A DNA stretch of 33,108 nt from JAWXUE01 sp044432865 (GCA_044432865.1 JAWXUF010000011.1:1-33108); one strand, 5' to 3'. Counted from the stretch's first letter, positions 22,420-31,488 are shown. Notes: generated by a model not told the origin, from the letters alone. Program-made: numbers and translations.

Positions 22420-23169
22420 TTAAAGTGTTGTTAAAATCTCATATCCGTCATCTGTGACTAAGATAGTATGTTCATAATGAGCACTTTTCTTTTTATCACA
22501 TGTAACAGTAGTCCAATTATCTTGTAAAACTTTAACTCTTTTAGTCCCAATGTTAATCATTGGTTCTATAGCTAATGTCATACCAGACTTTAACACTGGT
22601 CCACTATGAGGCTTTCCAAAATTTGGAATAGCAGGATCTTCATGTAAGTTCTTTCCTATTCCGTGTCCTGTAAATTCTTCAACTACGCCATAATCGAAAG
22701 ATTTAGCATATTTTTCTATCGCGTGACTAATATCACTTAAGTGTGCTTGAGCTTTAACAAAACTTAAACCTTGAAATAAAGATTCTTTAGTTCTGTCCAT
22801 TAACTCTTGATCTTCTTTCGATATTGTTCCCACAGCATAAGTCCATGCTGAATCACCATGATATCCTTTATAATTTGCTCCGATATCAATAGCAATTATA
22901 TCTCCATTTTTTAATATTGTATTAGCGGATGGAATACCATGTACTACAACTTCATTCACTGATGCACAAATGCTACCAGGAAATCCGCCATATCCCTTAA
23001 AGGATGGAATTGCATCATTATCTCTAATCACCTTTTCTACTATTTGATCTAACTCTAAAGTAGATATACCAGGTGCAACATGTTTTGCAACTTCAGCATG
23101 AGCTAAAGCGACAATTCTACCTGCTTGCCTCATTAATTCAATTTCTCTAGGGGATTTAATAGTAATCAT
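22420..23169 (-). CDS. map: type I methionine aminopeptidase
   Basis: The 249-residue enzyme removes the initiator methionine from new proteins. The metal ligands occur in the expected places: IDIGANYKGYHGD (two Asp), TGHGIGKNLHEDP (His), LAIEPM (Glu) and YEHTI with the final Glu. There is no N-terminal zinc extension, so it is the short type Ia form. It abuts adk with no gap. Confidence 0.97.
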   Translation of the reverse strand: MITIKSPREIELMRQAGRIVALAHAEVAKHVAPGISTLELDQIVEKVIRDNDAIPSFKGYGGFPGSICASVNEVVVHGIPSANTILKNGDIIAIDIGANYKGYHGDSAWTYAVGTISKEDQELMDRTKESLFQGLSFVKAQAHLSDISHAIEKYAKSFDYGVVEEFTGHGIGKNLHEDPAIPNFGKPHSGPVLKSGMTLAIEPMINIGTKRVKVLQDNWTTVTCDKKKSAHYEHTILVTDDGYEILTTL

Positions 23170-23820
23170 TTATTCACCTAGCTTTGCAATTAAATCTGCA
23201 AAAACCTTTTCGACTGGTTGGTCACCATTAACTTCAATTAGTAAGTTAAATTTAGAATAAAAATCTAATAAAGGTTGAGTTTGTTGAGTGTACACATCTA
23301 AACGGTTACCCGCTGTTTCGATTGTATCATCTTTTCTAGTGATTAATTCACTATTACAAACATCACAAATACCATCTTGTTTAGGTTTTTGGAATGTAAC
23401 GTGGAATGTTGCACCACAACTTTTACAAACTCTTCTACCTACAATACGATCAATTAAGATTTTGCTATCAACGTTAACGTTAACAACAGCATCTAATTTA
23501 TATCCTAATTCATTTAGAATATTATCTAATGATTCAGCTTGTTCAAGATTTCTAGGAAATCCATCTAAAAGGAAACCATTAGTTTTGCAATCATCAGCTG
23601 ATAATCTATCACGGACTATTCCAATTGTTACATCATTAGGTACTAAATGACCTTCATCCATATAACTTTTAGCTAGTAAACCCATTTTAGTTCCATTTTT
23701 GATTGCTTCACGAAACATGTCTCCGGTAGAGATATGTGGAACATTATATTTATTTACGATATTACTTGCTTGTGTACCCTTCCCTGCTCCTGGAGGGCCC
23801 ATAATTAATAATTTTTTCAT
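23170..23820 (-). CDS. adk: adenylate kinase, zinc-containing
   Basis: The 216-residue enzyme interconverts ATP + AMP and 2 ADP. The P-loop GPPGAGKGT is at residues 8-16 and the lid is the long type. Four cysteines (C-x2-C...C-x2-C in CKSCGATF and CDVCNSEL) bind a structural zinc, as in many Bacillota. It lies between secY and map, the usual spc-operon place. Confidence 0.97.
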   Translation of the reverse strand: MKKLLIMGPPGAGKGTQASNIVNKYNVPHISTGDMFREAIKNGTKMGLLAKSYMDEGHLVPNDVTIGIVRDRLSADDCKTNGFLLDGFPRNLEQAESLDNILNELGYKLDAVVNVNVDSKILIDRIVGRRVCKSCGATFHVTFQKPKQDGICDVCNSELITRKDDTIETAGNRLDVYTQQTQPLLDFYSKFNLLIEVNGDQPVEKVFADLIAKLGE

Positions 23821-23832
23821 ATTAAATACTCC

Positions 23833-25149
23833 TTAATCTCTAGTTAATCCAGAAACTGATGCGTCTTTTACTTCAGATTCTAATTGTCTAAATGTTTCAA
23901 TAGCTACCCCAACAACAATTAATAAACTTGTTCCCCCAACAGTAATTACACCTGCTTCAGCTGTTGTAAAATTGAATACATTCGACATAACAACAGGAAT
24001 TAAAGCTAATACCGCTAAGTATGTTGCACCTAATAAAGTAACATTAAATAACACTTTAGAAATAAAGTTTTTTGTTTCATCTCCAGGTCTAACACCTTGA
24101 ATGAAGGCATTTGATTTTTGAAGATTATCATTGATTTTCTCAGGATCGATTTGCATAAATGCATAGAAGAATGAGAAAATAAATACTAAGAATACATATA
24201 ACATTAAACCTAAAGGTTCCGTATACGTAAAGATTTGATTAATCCAGAATGTAAATGTATTATCATCCGCACTATATCCAAGTAAACCTACTAGTGTAGT
24301 CGGTAAACTCATTAATGTCGAAGCAAATATTACAGGAATTACTCCTGATGAATTTAACTTGATTGGAATGTCAGATGTACTTTTACCTTGACGATTAGCA
24401 TAGTTAATCGGGATTTTTCTTGTTATTGCTTCTAGGAATACTACCCCTACAATTACAGCAACATAAAGTACAATTATAGTAATGAAACTTGCAATGTTAC
24501 TTGTAGTAACAGTTTCACCTACTAAATATTTACCATATAAAGTTGTAAACATAGATGGTAATGAAGAAACAATACCAGCAGAAATGATCATTGATGATCC
24601 ATTTCCAATACCATGTTTTGTAATTAAGTCGGCTAACCAAATTACAAAAGATGACCCTGCAGTAATTATAACAGCCATATAAATATAATATAGAATATAT
24701 AATTCAGGGTTGTTAATCATTAACGGTTCTAAAAGGTTACTTGGATGAACTCCTAAACCTAATAGTAAAGCTAACGCTTGAATAAATGCTAATAAAACAG
24801 AACTGTATCTTGTAACACGATTTAGCTTTTGTTTACCGGCATCACCTTGTTCCTGCCATTCCTTGAATTTAGGAATAACCAATTGTAATAATTGAATTAC
24901 AATTGATGCAGTAATATAAGGAGAAATACCTAGGGCAAAAATACTAAATTGACCTAAAGCCCCACCACTAAACGTATTTAAGATACCTAAGAAACTATTC
25001 TCTTGAAACGCTGAGTTTAAAGCGGTAGTATCTATTAAAGGTATAGCAATATACGCACCTATTTTAAACACTAATAACAATCCTAATGTAATCATTATTC
25101 TTCTTAAAAGTGTTTTGTTACTTAAAATTAGTTTTGCTTTGTTTAACAA
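23833..25149 (-). CDS. secY: protein translocase subunit SecY
   Basis: The 438-residue polytopic membrane protein is the channel of the Sec translocon. The family start RRIMITLGLLLVFKIGAYIAIP, the plug-region FSGGALGQFSIFALGISPYI and the cytoplasmic loop with VRPGDET are all present. About ten membrane segments are visible. It lies one base after rplO, giving tight coupling. Confidence 0.97.
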   Translation of the reverse strand: MLNKAKLILSNKTLLRRIMITLGLLLVFKIGAYIAIPLIDTTALNSAFQENSFLGILNTFSGGALGQFSIFALGISPYITASIVIQLLQLVIPKFKEWQEQGDAGKQKLNRVTRYSSVLLAFIQALALLLGLGVHPSNLLEPLMINNPELYILYYIYMAVIITAGSSFVIWLADLITKHGIGNGSSMIISAGIVSSLPSMFTTLYGKYLVGETVTTSNIASFITIIVLYVAVIVGVVFLEAITRKIPINYANRQGKSTSDIPIKLNSSGVIPVIFASTLMSLPTTLVGLLGYSADDNTFTFWINQIFTYTEPLGLMLYVFLVFIFSFFYAFMQIDPEKINDNLQKSNAFIQGVRPGDETKNFISKVLFNVTLLGATYLAVLALIPVVMSNVFNFTTAEAGVITVGGTSLLIVVGVAIETFRQLESEVKDASVSGLTRD

Positions 25150-25150
25150 T

Positions 25151-25600
25151 TTAAATCACCTCAACGCTTCCGCCAGCCGCTAAAATAGCTGCTTCAGCAG
25201 ATTTACTGAATTTGTGAGCTTTTACTGTTAATTTATTTTGTAATTTTTGATCTTCGTTTAAGTTTCCTAAAACTTTTAATCCACCAAGTATTTTAGAAAT
25301 CATACGTTTTTCTAATAATAACTCAGGAGTAATTACAGTATTGTTTTCAAATACTAATAAATCTTGAATATTAACAATTGCATATTCACGACGGTTAATG
25401 TTTTTGAAACCTCTTTTTGGTAAACGTTGGAATAAAGGTAATTGTCCCCCTTCAAATCCTGGACGTACTCCTCCACCTGAACGAGCGTTTTGACCTTTAT
25501 GACCTTTACCAGAAGTTTTACCTAACCCACTACCAATACCGCGTCCTAGACGTTTTTTAGAATGTCTAGCACCATCTACAGGTTTTAATTCATTTAACAT
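25151..25600 (-). CDS. rplO: ribosomal protein uL15
   Basis: The 149-residue large-subunit protein has the long basic glycine-rich N-terminus that threads through 23S rRNA. The globular C-terminal domain ends LTVKAHKFSKSAEAAILAAG, then GSVEVI. That domain is worth comparing with the C-terminus of the giant protein at 4904-8554, which shows the same ending pattern. Confidence 0.97.
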   Translation of the reverse strand: MLNELKPVDGARHSKKRLGRGIGSGLGKTSGKGHKGQNARSGGGVRPGFEGGQLPLFQRLPKRGFKNINRREYAIVNIQDLLVFENNTVITPELLLEKRMISKILGGLKVLGNLNEDQKLQNKLTVKAHKFSKSAEAAILAAGGSVEVI

Positions 25601-25614
25601 AGAAAGGCACCTCC

Positions 25615-25794
25615 TTATTTTTGTTCAACAATTTTTACTAAATGTTCGATTGTTTTGATTTGACCGCGAACGGCATCATTATCTTCTTTTACTACAGTTT
25701 TACCGATTTTAGTTAATCCTAATGCTTTTGCCGTAGCAACTTGATTAGGTTTACGTCCGATTAAACTTTTTACTAAAGTAACTTCATATTTCAT
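25615..25794 (-). CDS. rpmD: ribosomal protein uL30
   Basis: The 59-residue protein is read from ATG 25792-25794 to TAA 25615-25617. It begins MKYEVTLVKSLIGRKPNQVA, continues with TAKALGLTKIGKTV, and ends IEHLVKIVEQK. This matches bacterial L30 in length and sequence. It lies two bases after rpsE and 14 before rplO. Confidence 0.96.
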   Translation of the reverse strand: MKYEVTLVKSLIGRKPNQVATAKALGLTKIGKTVVKEDNDAVRGQIKTIEHLVKIVEQK

Positions 25795-25796
25795 AA

Positions 25797-26312
25797 TTAC
25801 TCTCCTAACAACTGTTCTTTAGTTAATCCGCGGATTGCAGCAACTTGTTCAACAGTTCTCATAGATTTTAAACCTTCAATAGTAGCTCTAACCATATTAA
25901 TTGGTGTATTGCTTCCTAATGATTTTGATAAGATATCACTTACACCAGCAAGTTCTAGTACAGCACGTACTGGACCACCTGCGATAACTCCTGTACCTTG
26001 GCTTGCAGGTTTTAAGAATACTCTTCCTGCTCCGTATACACCTGTTACTTGGTGAGGGATTGTTGTTCCAACAACTGGAACATGAACCATATTTTTCTTA
26101 GCACTTTCGATTGCTTTTTTGATAGCATCTGGAACTTCTTGTGCTTTACCAGTACCGAATCCAACGTTACCTTTACCATCACCGATAACTACTAAAGCAG
26201 CAAAACGGAATCTACGTCCACCTTTTACTACTTTTGTAACACGGTTAATAGAAACAACGCGTTCTTCAAATTCAGGTACAATTTTTTCTCTTTCTTTACG
26301 TTCTTGGCGCAT
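25797..26312 (-). CDS. rpsE: ribosomal protein uS5
   Basis: The 171-residue 30S protein lies at the mRNA entry and accuracy centre. The double-stranded RNA-binding fold at the N-terminus (VVSINRVTKVVKGGRRFRF) and the RNA-binding loop GDGKGNVGFGTGKA are conserved. So is the second domain (VFLKPASQGTGVIAGGPVR). A GGAGGA site sits before ATG 26312. Confidence 0.98.
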   Translation of the reverse strand: MRQERKEREKIVPEFEERVVSINRVTKVVKGGRRFRFAALVVIGDGKGNVGFGTGKAQEVPDAIKKAIESAKKNMVHVPVVGTTIPHQVTGVYGAGRVFLKPASQGTGVIAGGPVRAVLELAGVSDILSKSLGSNTPINMVRATIEGLKSMRTVEQVAAIRGLTKEQLLGE

Positions 26313-26327
26313 GAGATGTCCTCCTTC

Positions 26328-26690
26328 TTAGAATTCTAGCCCAGCTTCACGAGCTGCTTCTGCTAGTGCTTTAACGCGTCCGTGGTATAAATATCCACCA
26401 CGATCAAATACTACTGATTTTAAATTAGCTTTAATAGCTGCTTTAGCGATTGCATCACCAACTAATTTAGCTGCTTCAACATTACCACCGTTTTTGATTT
26501 TTAATGCTTTATCGCTAGAAGAAGCAGAGCAAAGTGTAACACCATTTACATCATCTATTAATTGAACATAGATTTGTTTATTTGAACGGAATACATTTAA
26601 ACGTGGTTTTTCAGCAGTTCCTGAAATTTTATTACGAATTCGTTTATGTCTTTTTAAACGACTTGTATTTGAACTTAATTTTGTAATCAT
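26328..26690 (-). CDS. rplR: ribosomal protein uL18
   Basis: The 120-residue protein binds 5S rRNA. It has the basic N-terminus (RLKRHKRIRNKISGTAEKPRL) and the conserved ending FDRGGYLYHGRVKALAEAAREAGLEF. It lies 18 bases after rplF. Confidence 0.98.
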   Translation of the reverse strand: MITKLSSNTSRLKRHKRIRNKISGTAEKPRLNVFRSNKQIYVQLIDDVNGVTLCSASSSDKALKIKNGGNVEAAKLVGDAIAKAAIKANLKSVVFDRGGYLYHGRVKALAEAAREAGLEF

Positions 26691-26708
26691 ATTATGTTAA
26701 CTCCTTTC

Positions 26709-27245
26709 TTACTTCTTAGCTGTTTTACCTTCTTTACGACGTACTCTTTCATCATCATAACGAATACCTTTACCTTTGTAAGGTTCTGGTTTTCTGATTT
26801 CACGAATAACTGCCGCAAATTGGCTTACTTTTTGTTTATCAGTACCACTGATAATAATTTCTGTATTTTTTGGAAGTTCCGCTGATAATCCAGCAGGTAC
26901 TTCTAATTCAACAGGGTGTGAATATCCAGCAGCTACTACAAGTTTAGTTCCTTGTAATGTAGCACGGTATCCTACACCTTCAATTAATAAACGTCTTTTA
27001 AATCCTTCTGAAACACCTGTAACCATATTTGCTAATACAGCACGTGAAGTTCCATGGATTGCTTTAAAAGCGTCTGAAGGTCTAGTTAAAGTAATAACTG
27101 ACGCTTCTTGTTCAATCTTAATATCGTTATTGAATTGAAAGCTTAATTCTCCTTTAGGTCCTTTAACAGTTACGTTATTGTTTTCTTTAACTTCTACTGT
27201 TACACCTGCAGGTACATTGATTTGCTTGTTCCCAACACGAGACAT
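26709..27245 (-). CDS. rplF: ribosomal protein uL6
   Basis: The 178-residue two-domain protein lies at the base of the L7/L12 stalk, next to the factor-binding site. SRVGNKQINVPAGV opens it, and KPEPYKGKGIRYDDERVRRKEGKTAKK is the conserved end that touches the sarcin-ricin loop region. It is complete. Confidence 0.98.
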   Translation of the reverse strand: MSRVGNKQINVPAGVTVEVKENNNVTVKGPKGELSFQFNNDIKIEQEASVITLTRPSDAFKAIHGTSRAVLANMVTGVSEGFKRRLLIEGVGYRATLQGTKLVVAAGYSHPVELEVPAGLSAELPKNTEIIISGTDKQKVSQFAAVIREIRKPEPYKGKGIRYDDERVRRKEGKTAKK

Positions 27246-27268
27246 TTAAAACACCTCCTATAATATTT

Positions 27269-27670
27269 TTACCAAACGTATGCTAGAATTTCTCCACCGA
27301 TTTTTTCTTTACGAGCTTCTTTATCTGTCATAACTCCTTTTGAAGTTGAAACAACAGCGATACCTAAACCATTTAATACTTTAGGCATATCTTCTACTTG
27401 AGCGAAAACTCTTAAACCAGGTTTTGAGATACGTTTTAATCCTTTAATAACACATTCATTTGTGCTTGTATATTTTAATGTAACTTTAATTACGCCTTGA
27501 GTGTTTACACCCTCTTCTACAGTGTAGTCAACGATGAACCCTTCTTTTTTTAATACAGCTAATACTGCTTTCTTTAAATTAGATGCAGGCATTTCCACTG
27601 TATTATGACGCATTTTACTTGCATTTCTAATACGAGTTAACATATCAGAAATTGGATCTGTCATAACCAT
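27269..27670 (-). CDS. rpsH: ribosomal protein uS8
   Basis: The 133-residue protein binds the central domain of 16S rRNA. MTDPISDMLTRIRNAS and the ending GGEILAYVW are diagnostic. Two ATGs are possible, 27670 and 27664. The first has AGGAGG nine bases upstream and is preferred; the choice changes two residues. Confidence 0.97.
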   Translation of the reverse strand: MVMTDPISDMLTRIRNASKMRHNTVEMPASNLKKAVLAVLKKEGFIVDYTVEEGVNTQGVIKVTLKYTSTNECVIKGLKRISKPGLRVFAQVEDMPKVLNGLGIAVVSTSKGVMTDKEARKEKIGGEILAYVW

Positions 27671-27706
27671 ATGTTTTTTCCTCCTTCCAGTAAATGGAAA
27701 ATAATT

Positions 27707-27892
27707 TTACCAACTTGCTTTTTTAACGCCTGGAATTTGTCCCTTGTATGCTAATTCACGGAAACAAATACGGCAGATATGGAATTTACTAATTACTGAA
27801 TGTGGTCTTCCACAACGTTCACAACGAGTATATTCTCTTGTGCTAAACTTTTGCTTTTTAGCTTGTTTAACTTTTAATGAAGTTTTTGCCAT
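27707..27892 (-). CDS. rpsN: ribosomal protein uS14, zinc-binding type Z
   Basis: The 61-residue short form has a zinc knuckle of two CxxC pairs (CERC and CRIC). The ending AYKGQIPGVKKASW is typical of rpsN type Z in Bacillota. It lies between rplE and rpsH in the usual order. This is the zinc-dependent version. The longer zinc-free paralogue is not in the window. Confidence 0.97.
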   Translation of the reverse strand: MAKTSLKVKQAKKQKFSTREYTRCERCGRPHSVISKFHICRICFRELAYKGQIPGVKKASW

Positions 27893-27906
27893 AATATTCT
27901 TCCTTT

Positions 27907-28449
27907 CTATTTCTTTTTAAACGGCATACCAAGAAGACTTAATAACGCACGGCCTTCTTCATCAGACTTTGCAGTTGTAACAACTACAATGTCCATCCCT
28001 CTCATTTTTTTGATATTATCAAAATTGATTTCAGGGAATAATAATTGTTCTTTAACACCTAAAGTGTAATTTCCTCTACCATCGAATGAATTAGCAGAAA
28101 CACCTTGGAAATCACGAACGCGAGGTAAAGCGATTGAAGTTAATTTATCTAAAAATTGATACATACGTTCACCACGTAATGTAACTTTACAACCGATTGG
28201 CATACCTTCACGTAATTTAAAACTCGCGATAGATTTTTTAGCTTTAGTAACAACTGGTTTTTGACCAGCGATTAAAGTTAATTCAGCAACTGCATCATCT
28301 AACACTTTTGAGTTCGATACAGCATCACCAACACCCATATTGATTACAATTTTTTCAAGTTTTGGAAGTTCCATAGGTGATGAATAATTAAATTGTTCAG
28401 CTAATGATTTTTTAACTGAAGTTTCATATTGTTCACGTAAACGATTCAT
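27907..28449 (-). CDS. rplE: ribosomal protein uL5
   Basis: The 180-residue protein binds 5S rRNA and forms a bridge to the 30S head. The conserved segments KIVINMGVGDA, KPVVTKAKKSIASFKLREGMPIG and RDFQGVSANSFDGRGNYTLG are all present. It lies 19 bases after rplX. Confidence 0.98.
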   Translation of the reverse strand: MNRLREQYETSVKKSLAEQFNYSSPMELPKLEKIVINMGVGDAVSNSKVLDDAVAELTLIAGQKPVVTKAKKSIASFKLREGMPIGCKVTLRGERMYQFLDKLTSIALPRVRDFQGVSANSFDGRGNYTLGVKEQLLFPEINFDNIKKMRGMDIVVVTTAKSDEEGRALLSLLGMPFKKK

Positions 28450-28468
28450 AATTTTGCCTCCTTCTTGA

Positions 28469-28825
28469 TTATTTATCTAATACAGTATTAGATTTTTTAG
28501 CGATACGAACTTTCGTTTCTTTTCCATCTTTACCTGTAACAGTAGTATATCCAATTTTTGTAGGAACGTTTGCTTTAGGATCTAATAACATAACGTTTGA
28601 TACATGAATTGGCGCTTCCATTTCAACGATTGAACCAGTTTGGTTTTGTTGAGTAGGTTTTTGATGTTTTTTGATTTTGTTAACACCTTCAACTAATAAT
28701 TTATCAGTTTTTGGGTATACTTTTAAAACTTTTGCAGTAGTTGGTGTAAGATTACCTTTTTTATCTTTAGTATATTTATCTTTACCAGCGATTACTACAA
28801 CAGTATCTCCTGCTTTAATTTTCAT
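28469..28825 (-). CDS. rplX: ribosomal protein uL24 with expanded KOW loop
   Basis: The 118-residue assembly-initiator protein lies near the exit tunnel. The KOW-domain start MKIKAGDTVVVIAGKDK is normal. The usual short loop GKxG is replaced by a longer lysine-rich stretch (residues about 18-30, YTKDKKGNLTPTT) before AKVLKVYPKTDKLLVEGVN. A small insert also appears near residue 100. That explains the extra length over the common 103 or so residues. The rest, including EAPIHVSNVMLLDP and the end AKKSNTVLDK, is conventional. Confidence 0.96.
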   Translation of the reverse strand: MKIKAGDTVVVIAGKDKYTKDKKGNLTPTTAKVLKVYPKTDKLLVEGVNKIKKHQKPTQQNQTGSIVEMEAPIHVSNVMLLDPKANVPTKIGYTTVTGKDGKETKVRIAKKSNTVLDK

Positions 28826-28837
28826 GTGTGCACCTCC

Positions 28838-29206
28838 CTATAGTACTTCTGGTGCTAGCGATACGATCTTCATGAAGTTTTTATCACGAAGCTCACGAGC
28901 TACAGGACCAAAAATACGCGTTCCACGTGGATTTAAATCCTCACGGATGATTACAGCTGCGTTTTCGTCAAATTTAATATAAGAACCATCTTTTCTTCTC
29001 ATACCATGTTTTGTACGTACGATAACTGCTTTACAAACATCTCCTTTTTTAACTGTTCCATTAGGAATAGCTTTTTTAACAGTAACGACAACTACGTCAC
29101 CGATGTTTGCGTAACGGTGTAAAGCACCGCCTAAAACTTTAATTACTAAAACTTCACGAGCTCCTGAATTATCAGCAACCGCAAGTCTACTTTCTTGTTG
29201 GATCAT
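28838..29206 (-). CDS. rplN: ribosomal protein uL14
   Basis: The 122-residue protein lies on the 50S interface, at a site also used by silencing factors. The opening MIQQESRLAVADNSGAREVL, the signature ENAAVIIREDLNPRGTRIFG and the ending KIVSLAPEVL are fully conserved. Confidence 0.98.
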   Translation of the reverse strand: MIQQESRLAVADNSGAREVLVIKVLGGALHRYANIGDVVVVTVKKAIPNGTVKKGDVCKAVIVRTKHGMRRKDGSYIKFDENAAVIIREDLNPRGTRIFGPVARELRDKNFMKIVSLAPEVL

Positions 29207-29234
29207 GTAAAGTACCTCCTTTCGCAGCTATTGC

Positions 29235-29495
29235 TTATAAACTTACTTTTTTTTCTACAATTTCAACTAGACGGAAACGTTTAGTAGCAGATAAAGGTCT
29301 TGTTTCCATAATTCTAACAACGTCACCTTCATTAGCTTCGTTATTTTCATCATGTGCATGAAACTTAGTAGATTGCTTTACGCGTTTTCCGTATAATCTA
29401 TCTTTTTTATATGTATCTACAACTACAGTGATTGATTTGTCGCATTTTGTTGACGAAACTACACCTGTGTAAACTTTTCTATTGTTACGTTCCAT
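29235..29495 (-). CDS. rpsQ: ribosomal protein uS17
   Basis: The 86-residue OB-fold protein of the 30S body is recognised by GVVSSTKCDKSITVVVDTYK and by the ending ETRPLSATKRFRLVEIVEK. It lies 11 bases after rpmC. Confidence 0.97.
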   Translation of the reverse strand: MERNNRKVYTGVVSSTKCDKSITVVVDTYKKDRLYGKRVKQSTKFHAHDENNEANEGDVVRIMETRPLSATKRFRLVEIVEKKVSL

Positions 29496-29506
29496 GATTA
29501 TCCTCC

Positions 29507-29695
29507 TTATCTAGCACTCTCACTAAGAACTGTTTTCATTCTAGCGATAGTTTTTTTGACATTTTTGATACGTGCAGTATTTTCTAATTGACCTACTGCT
29601 AATTGAAAACGTAAGTTGAATAACTCTTTTGTTAATTCATCAACTTTTGCTTCGATTTGTTCTGGGTTAAGCTTTCTGATATCGTTTGCTTTCAT
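29507..29695 (-). CDS. rpmC: ribosomal protein uL29
   Basis: The 62-residue helical hairpin protein lies by the exit tunnel. I start it at ATG 29695 (MKANDIRKLNPEQ), one base after the rplP stop. This gives the usual length. An in-frame GTG at 29707 lies one base after the GGAG site and inside rplP, so it is unlikely. The site is inside the end of rplP, giving coupled translation. Confidence 0.95.
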   Translation of the reverse strand: MKANDIRKLNPEQIEAKVDELTKELFNLRFQLAVGQLENTARIKNVKKTIARMKTVLSESAR

Positions 29696-29696
29696 A

Positions 29697-30113
29697 TTAG
29701 TCTGCACGCTCCTTCATTACAATTTTTGTTTTGATAGGTAATTTATGTTGAGCAAGTCTTAATGCTTCGCGAGCGATTTCTTCTGAAACCCCACCAACTT
29801 CAAACATTACTTTACCTTGTTTAACAACCGCTACCCAAGAAGATGGAGCACCTTTACCAGATCCCATACGTACTTCTAACGGTTTTTGTGTTTTAGCTAA
29901 GTGAGGGAAAATATTAATCCACACTTGTCCATTACGTTTCATATAACGAGTCATCGCAATACGAGCAGCTTCAATTTGACGGTTTGTAATCCAAGCACCA
30001 TCTAATGCTTGTAAACCAAATTCACCAAAATTAACTTTTAAACCACCTTTTGCTTTCCCTTCGTAACTAATACGATGAGGACGACGGTATTTTGTTCTTT
30101 TAGGCATTAACAT
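29697..30113 (-). CDS. rplP: ribosomal protein uL16
   Basis: The 138-residue protein contacts A-site tRNA and the 5S rRNA region. MLMPKRTKYRRPHR opens it. The conserved ITNRQIEAARIAMTRYMKR and EVRMGSGKGAP, the loop that holds the hydroxylatable arginine in E. coli, are present. It lies two bases after rpsC. Confidence 0.98.
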   Translation of the reverse strand: MLMPKRTKYRRPHRISYEGKAKGGLKVNFGEFGLQALDGAWITNRQIEAARIAMTRYMKRNGQVWINIFPHLAKTQKPLEVRMGSGKGAPSSWVAVVKQGKVMFEVGGVSEEIAREALRLAQHKLPIKTKIVMKERAD

Positions 30114-30115
30114 AA

Positions 30116-30838
30116 TTATTGTCCTCCTTTAGGTTGTCTAGGAGCAGGTTTTTTGAATTCTTTTCTTGGAGGTCTAGCTTCAATAACAGGTTTTTTACCA
30201 TTTAAAACTTCACCTTTATAAATCCAAACTTTTACACCTAATTTTCCATAAGTTGTGTTAGCTTCTGCAGTAGCATAGTCAACATCAGCTCTTAAAGTAG
30301 CTAGAGGCACTTGACCTTCTGAATATCCTTCGCTACGAGCCATTTCAGCACCACCTAAGCGACCTGAAATTAAAGTTTTTGCTCCTTTTGCTCCTGATTT
30401 AAGAGCTCTTTGAATAGCAACTTTTTGTACACGTCTAAATGATGCACGATTTTCTAATTGTTCAGCAATTGACTGAGCAACTAAATTAGCATCTAACTCT
30501 GGGCGTCTTACTTCTACAACATTTAAAACGATTTCTTTTTTAGTCATATGTTCTAAAGTTGATTTTGCTTTATTTTTGCTTTCACCTTCGCGTCCAATAA
30601 CAACACCAGGTTTAGCTGTGTATAATGTAACTTTTACACGATCTTTGTTAGCACTTTTAATACGTTCGATTGTGATTCTTGAAACAGCAGCTTTAGCAAA
30701 AGTTTTTTCTAAATATTCACGAATTTTTAAATCTTCGATTAATAATTTAGCAACATCTTTTTTATCTGCATACCAAGAAGAATCCCAATCACGAATTATA
30801 CCAACGCGTAATCCAACTGGACTTACCTTTTGACCCAT
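30116..30838 (-). CDS. rpsC: ribosomal protein uS3
   Basis: The 240-residue protein lines the mRNA entry channel. It has the opening MGQKVSPVGLRVGIIRDWDS. The KH type II domain (GVVIGREGESKNKAKSTLE) carries a slightly unusual loop ESKN where many relatives have GxxI-type residues. The C-terminal domain with EGYSEGQVPLATLRADVDY is normal. A strong AGGAGG precedes it. Confidence 0.97.
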   Translation of the reverse strand: MGQKVSPVGLRVGIIRDWDSSWYADKKDVAKLLIEDLKIREYLEKTFAKAAVSRITIERIKSANKDRVKVTLYTAKPGVVIGREGESKNKAKSTLEHMTKKEIVLNVVEVRRPELDANLVAQSIAEQLENRASFRRVQKVAIQRALKSGAKGAKTLISGRLGGAEMARSEGYSEGQVPLATLRADVDYATAEANTTYGKLGVKVWIYKGEVLNGKKPVIEARPPRKEFKKPAPRQPKGGQ

Positions 30839-30856
30839 TGTAAATTCCTCCTTTTA

Positions 30857-31192
30857 TTATTCTTTTTCAGCCACTACGACTGTAATATTACATGTTCTTT
30901 TTATAATAACGTCACCGCGCCCTTTAGCACGAGGTAACATTCTTTTCATTCTTACAGAATCATTTGCATAACATTCTGAAACATATAAATTATTTACGTT
31001 CATATTATAGTTATGATCTGCATTTGCTACAGCTGATTTTAATACTTTCTCAATTGCTTCACAAGAAGCTTTTGGAGTTAATCTTAAAATCGCGTAGGCT
31101 TCTCCTACATTTTTACCACGGATTAAGTCTAATACTAATCTCGCTTTACGAGGAGTGATACGTACCGTATTGGCAATTGCTTTTGATTGCAT
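30857..31192 (-). CDS. rplV: ribosomal protein uL22
   Basis: The 111-residue protein has an extended hairpin lining the exit tunnel. RITPRKARLVLDLIRGKNV and the hairpin tip with RMLPRAKGRGDVIIKRT are conserved. No change is visible at the macrolide-associated hairpin. Confidence 0.98.
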   Translation of the reverse strand: MQSKAIANTVRITPRKARLVLDLIRGKNVGEAYAILRLTPKASCEAIEKVLKSAVANADHNYNMNVNNLYVSECYANDSVRMKRMLPRAKGRGDVIIKRTCNITVVVAEKE

Positions 31193-31212
31193 GGATATTT
31201 CCTCCTCTCAAA

Positions 31213-31488
31213 TTATCGTTTTTTACCTTTTTTGTCATCTTTCTCATGACCATGATATGTACGAGTTGGAGCAAATTCTCCTAACTTGTGTCCTACCATA
31301 TCTTCTGTTACATAAACAGGAACGTGTTCACGACCATTATATACTGCAATTGTAAACCCGATGAATTCTGGGAAAATTGTAGAACGACGTGACCATGTTT
31401 GAATTACTTTTTTTTCTCCACCTGCAGCAACCACTTTTTTCATTAAATGATCATCACAGAAAGGTCCTTTTTTAATTGAACGAGCCAT
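31213..31488 (-). CDS. rpsS: ribosomal protein uS19
   Basis: The 91-residue 30S head protein opens MARSIKKGPFCDDHLMKKV. It has the conserved WSRRSTIFPEFIGFTIAVYNGR and GHKLGEFAPTRTYHGH. It lies 25 bases after rplB. Confidence 0.98.
   Translation of the reverse strand: MARSIKKGPFCDDHLMKKVVAAGGEKKVIQTWSRRSTIFPEFIGFTIAVYNGREHVPVYVTEDMVGHKLGEFAPTRTYHGHEKDDKKGKKR

Noticed and set aside
29696..29707. GTG 29707 as rpmC start
   Set aside because: It is one base from the GGAG site and inside rplP. ATG 29695 gives the normal uL29 length.
30116..30838. KH-loop change in uS3 as a loss-of-function sign
   Set aside because: The rest of uS3 is well conserved, and this loop varies among Bacillota. I could not show that it is abnormal.
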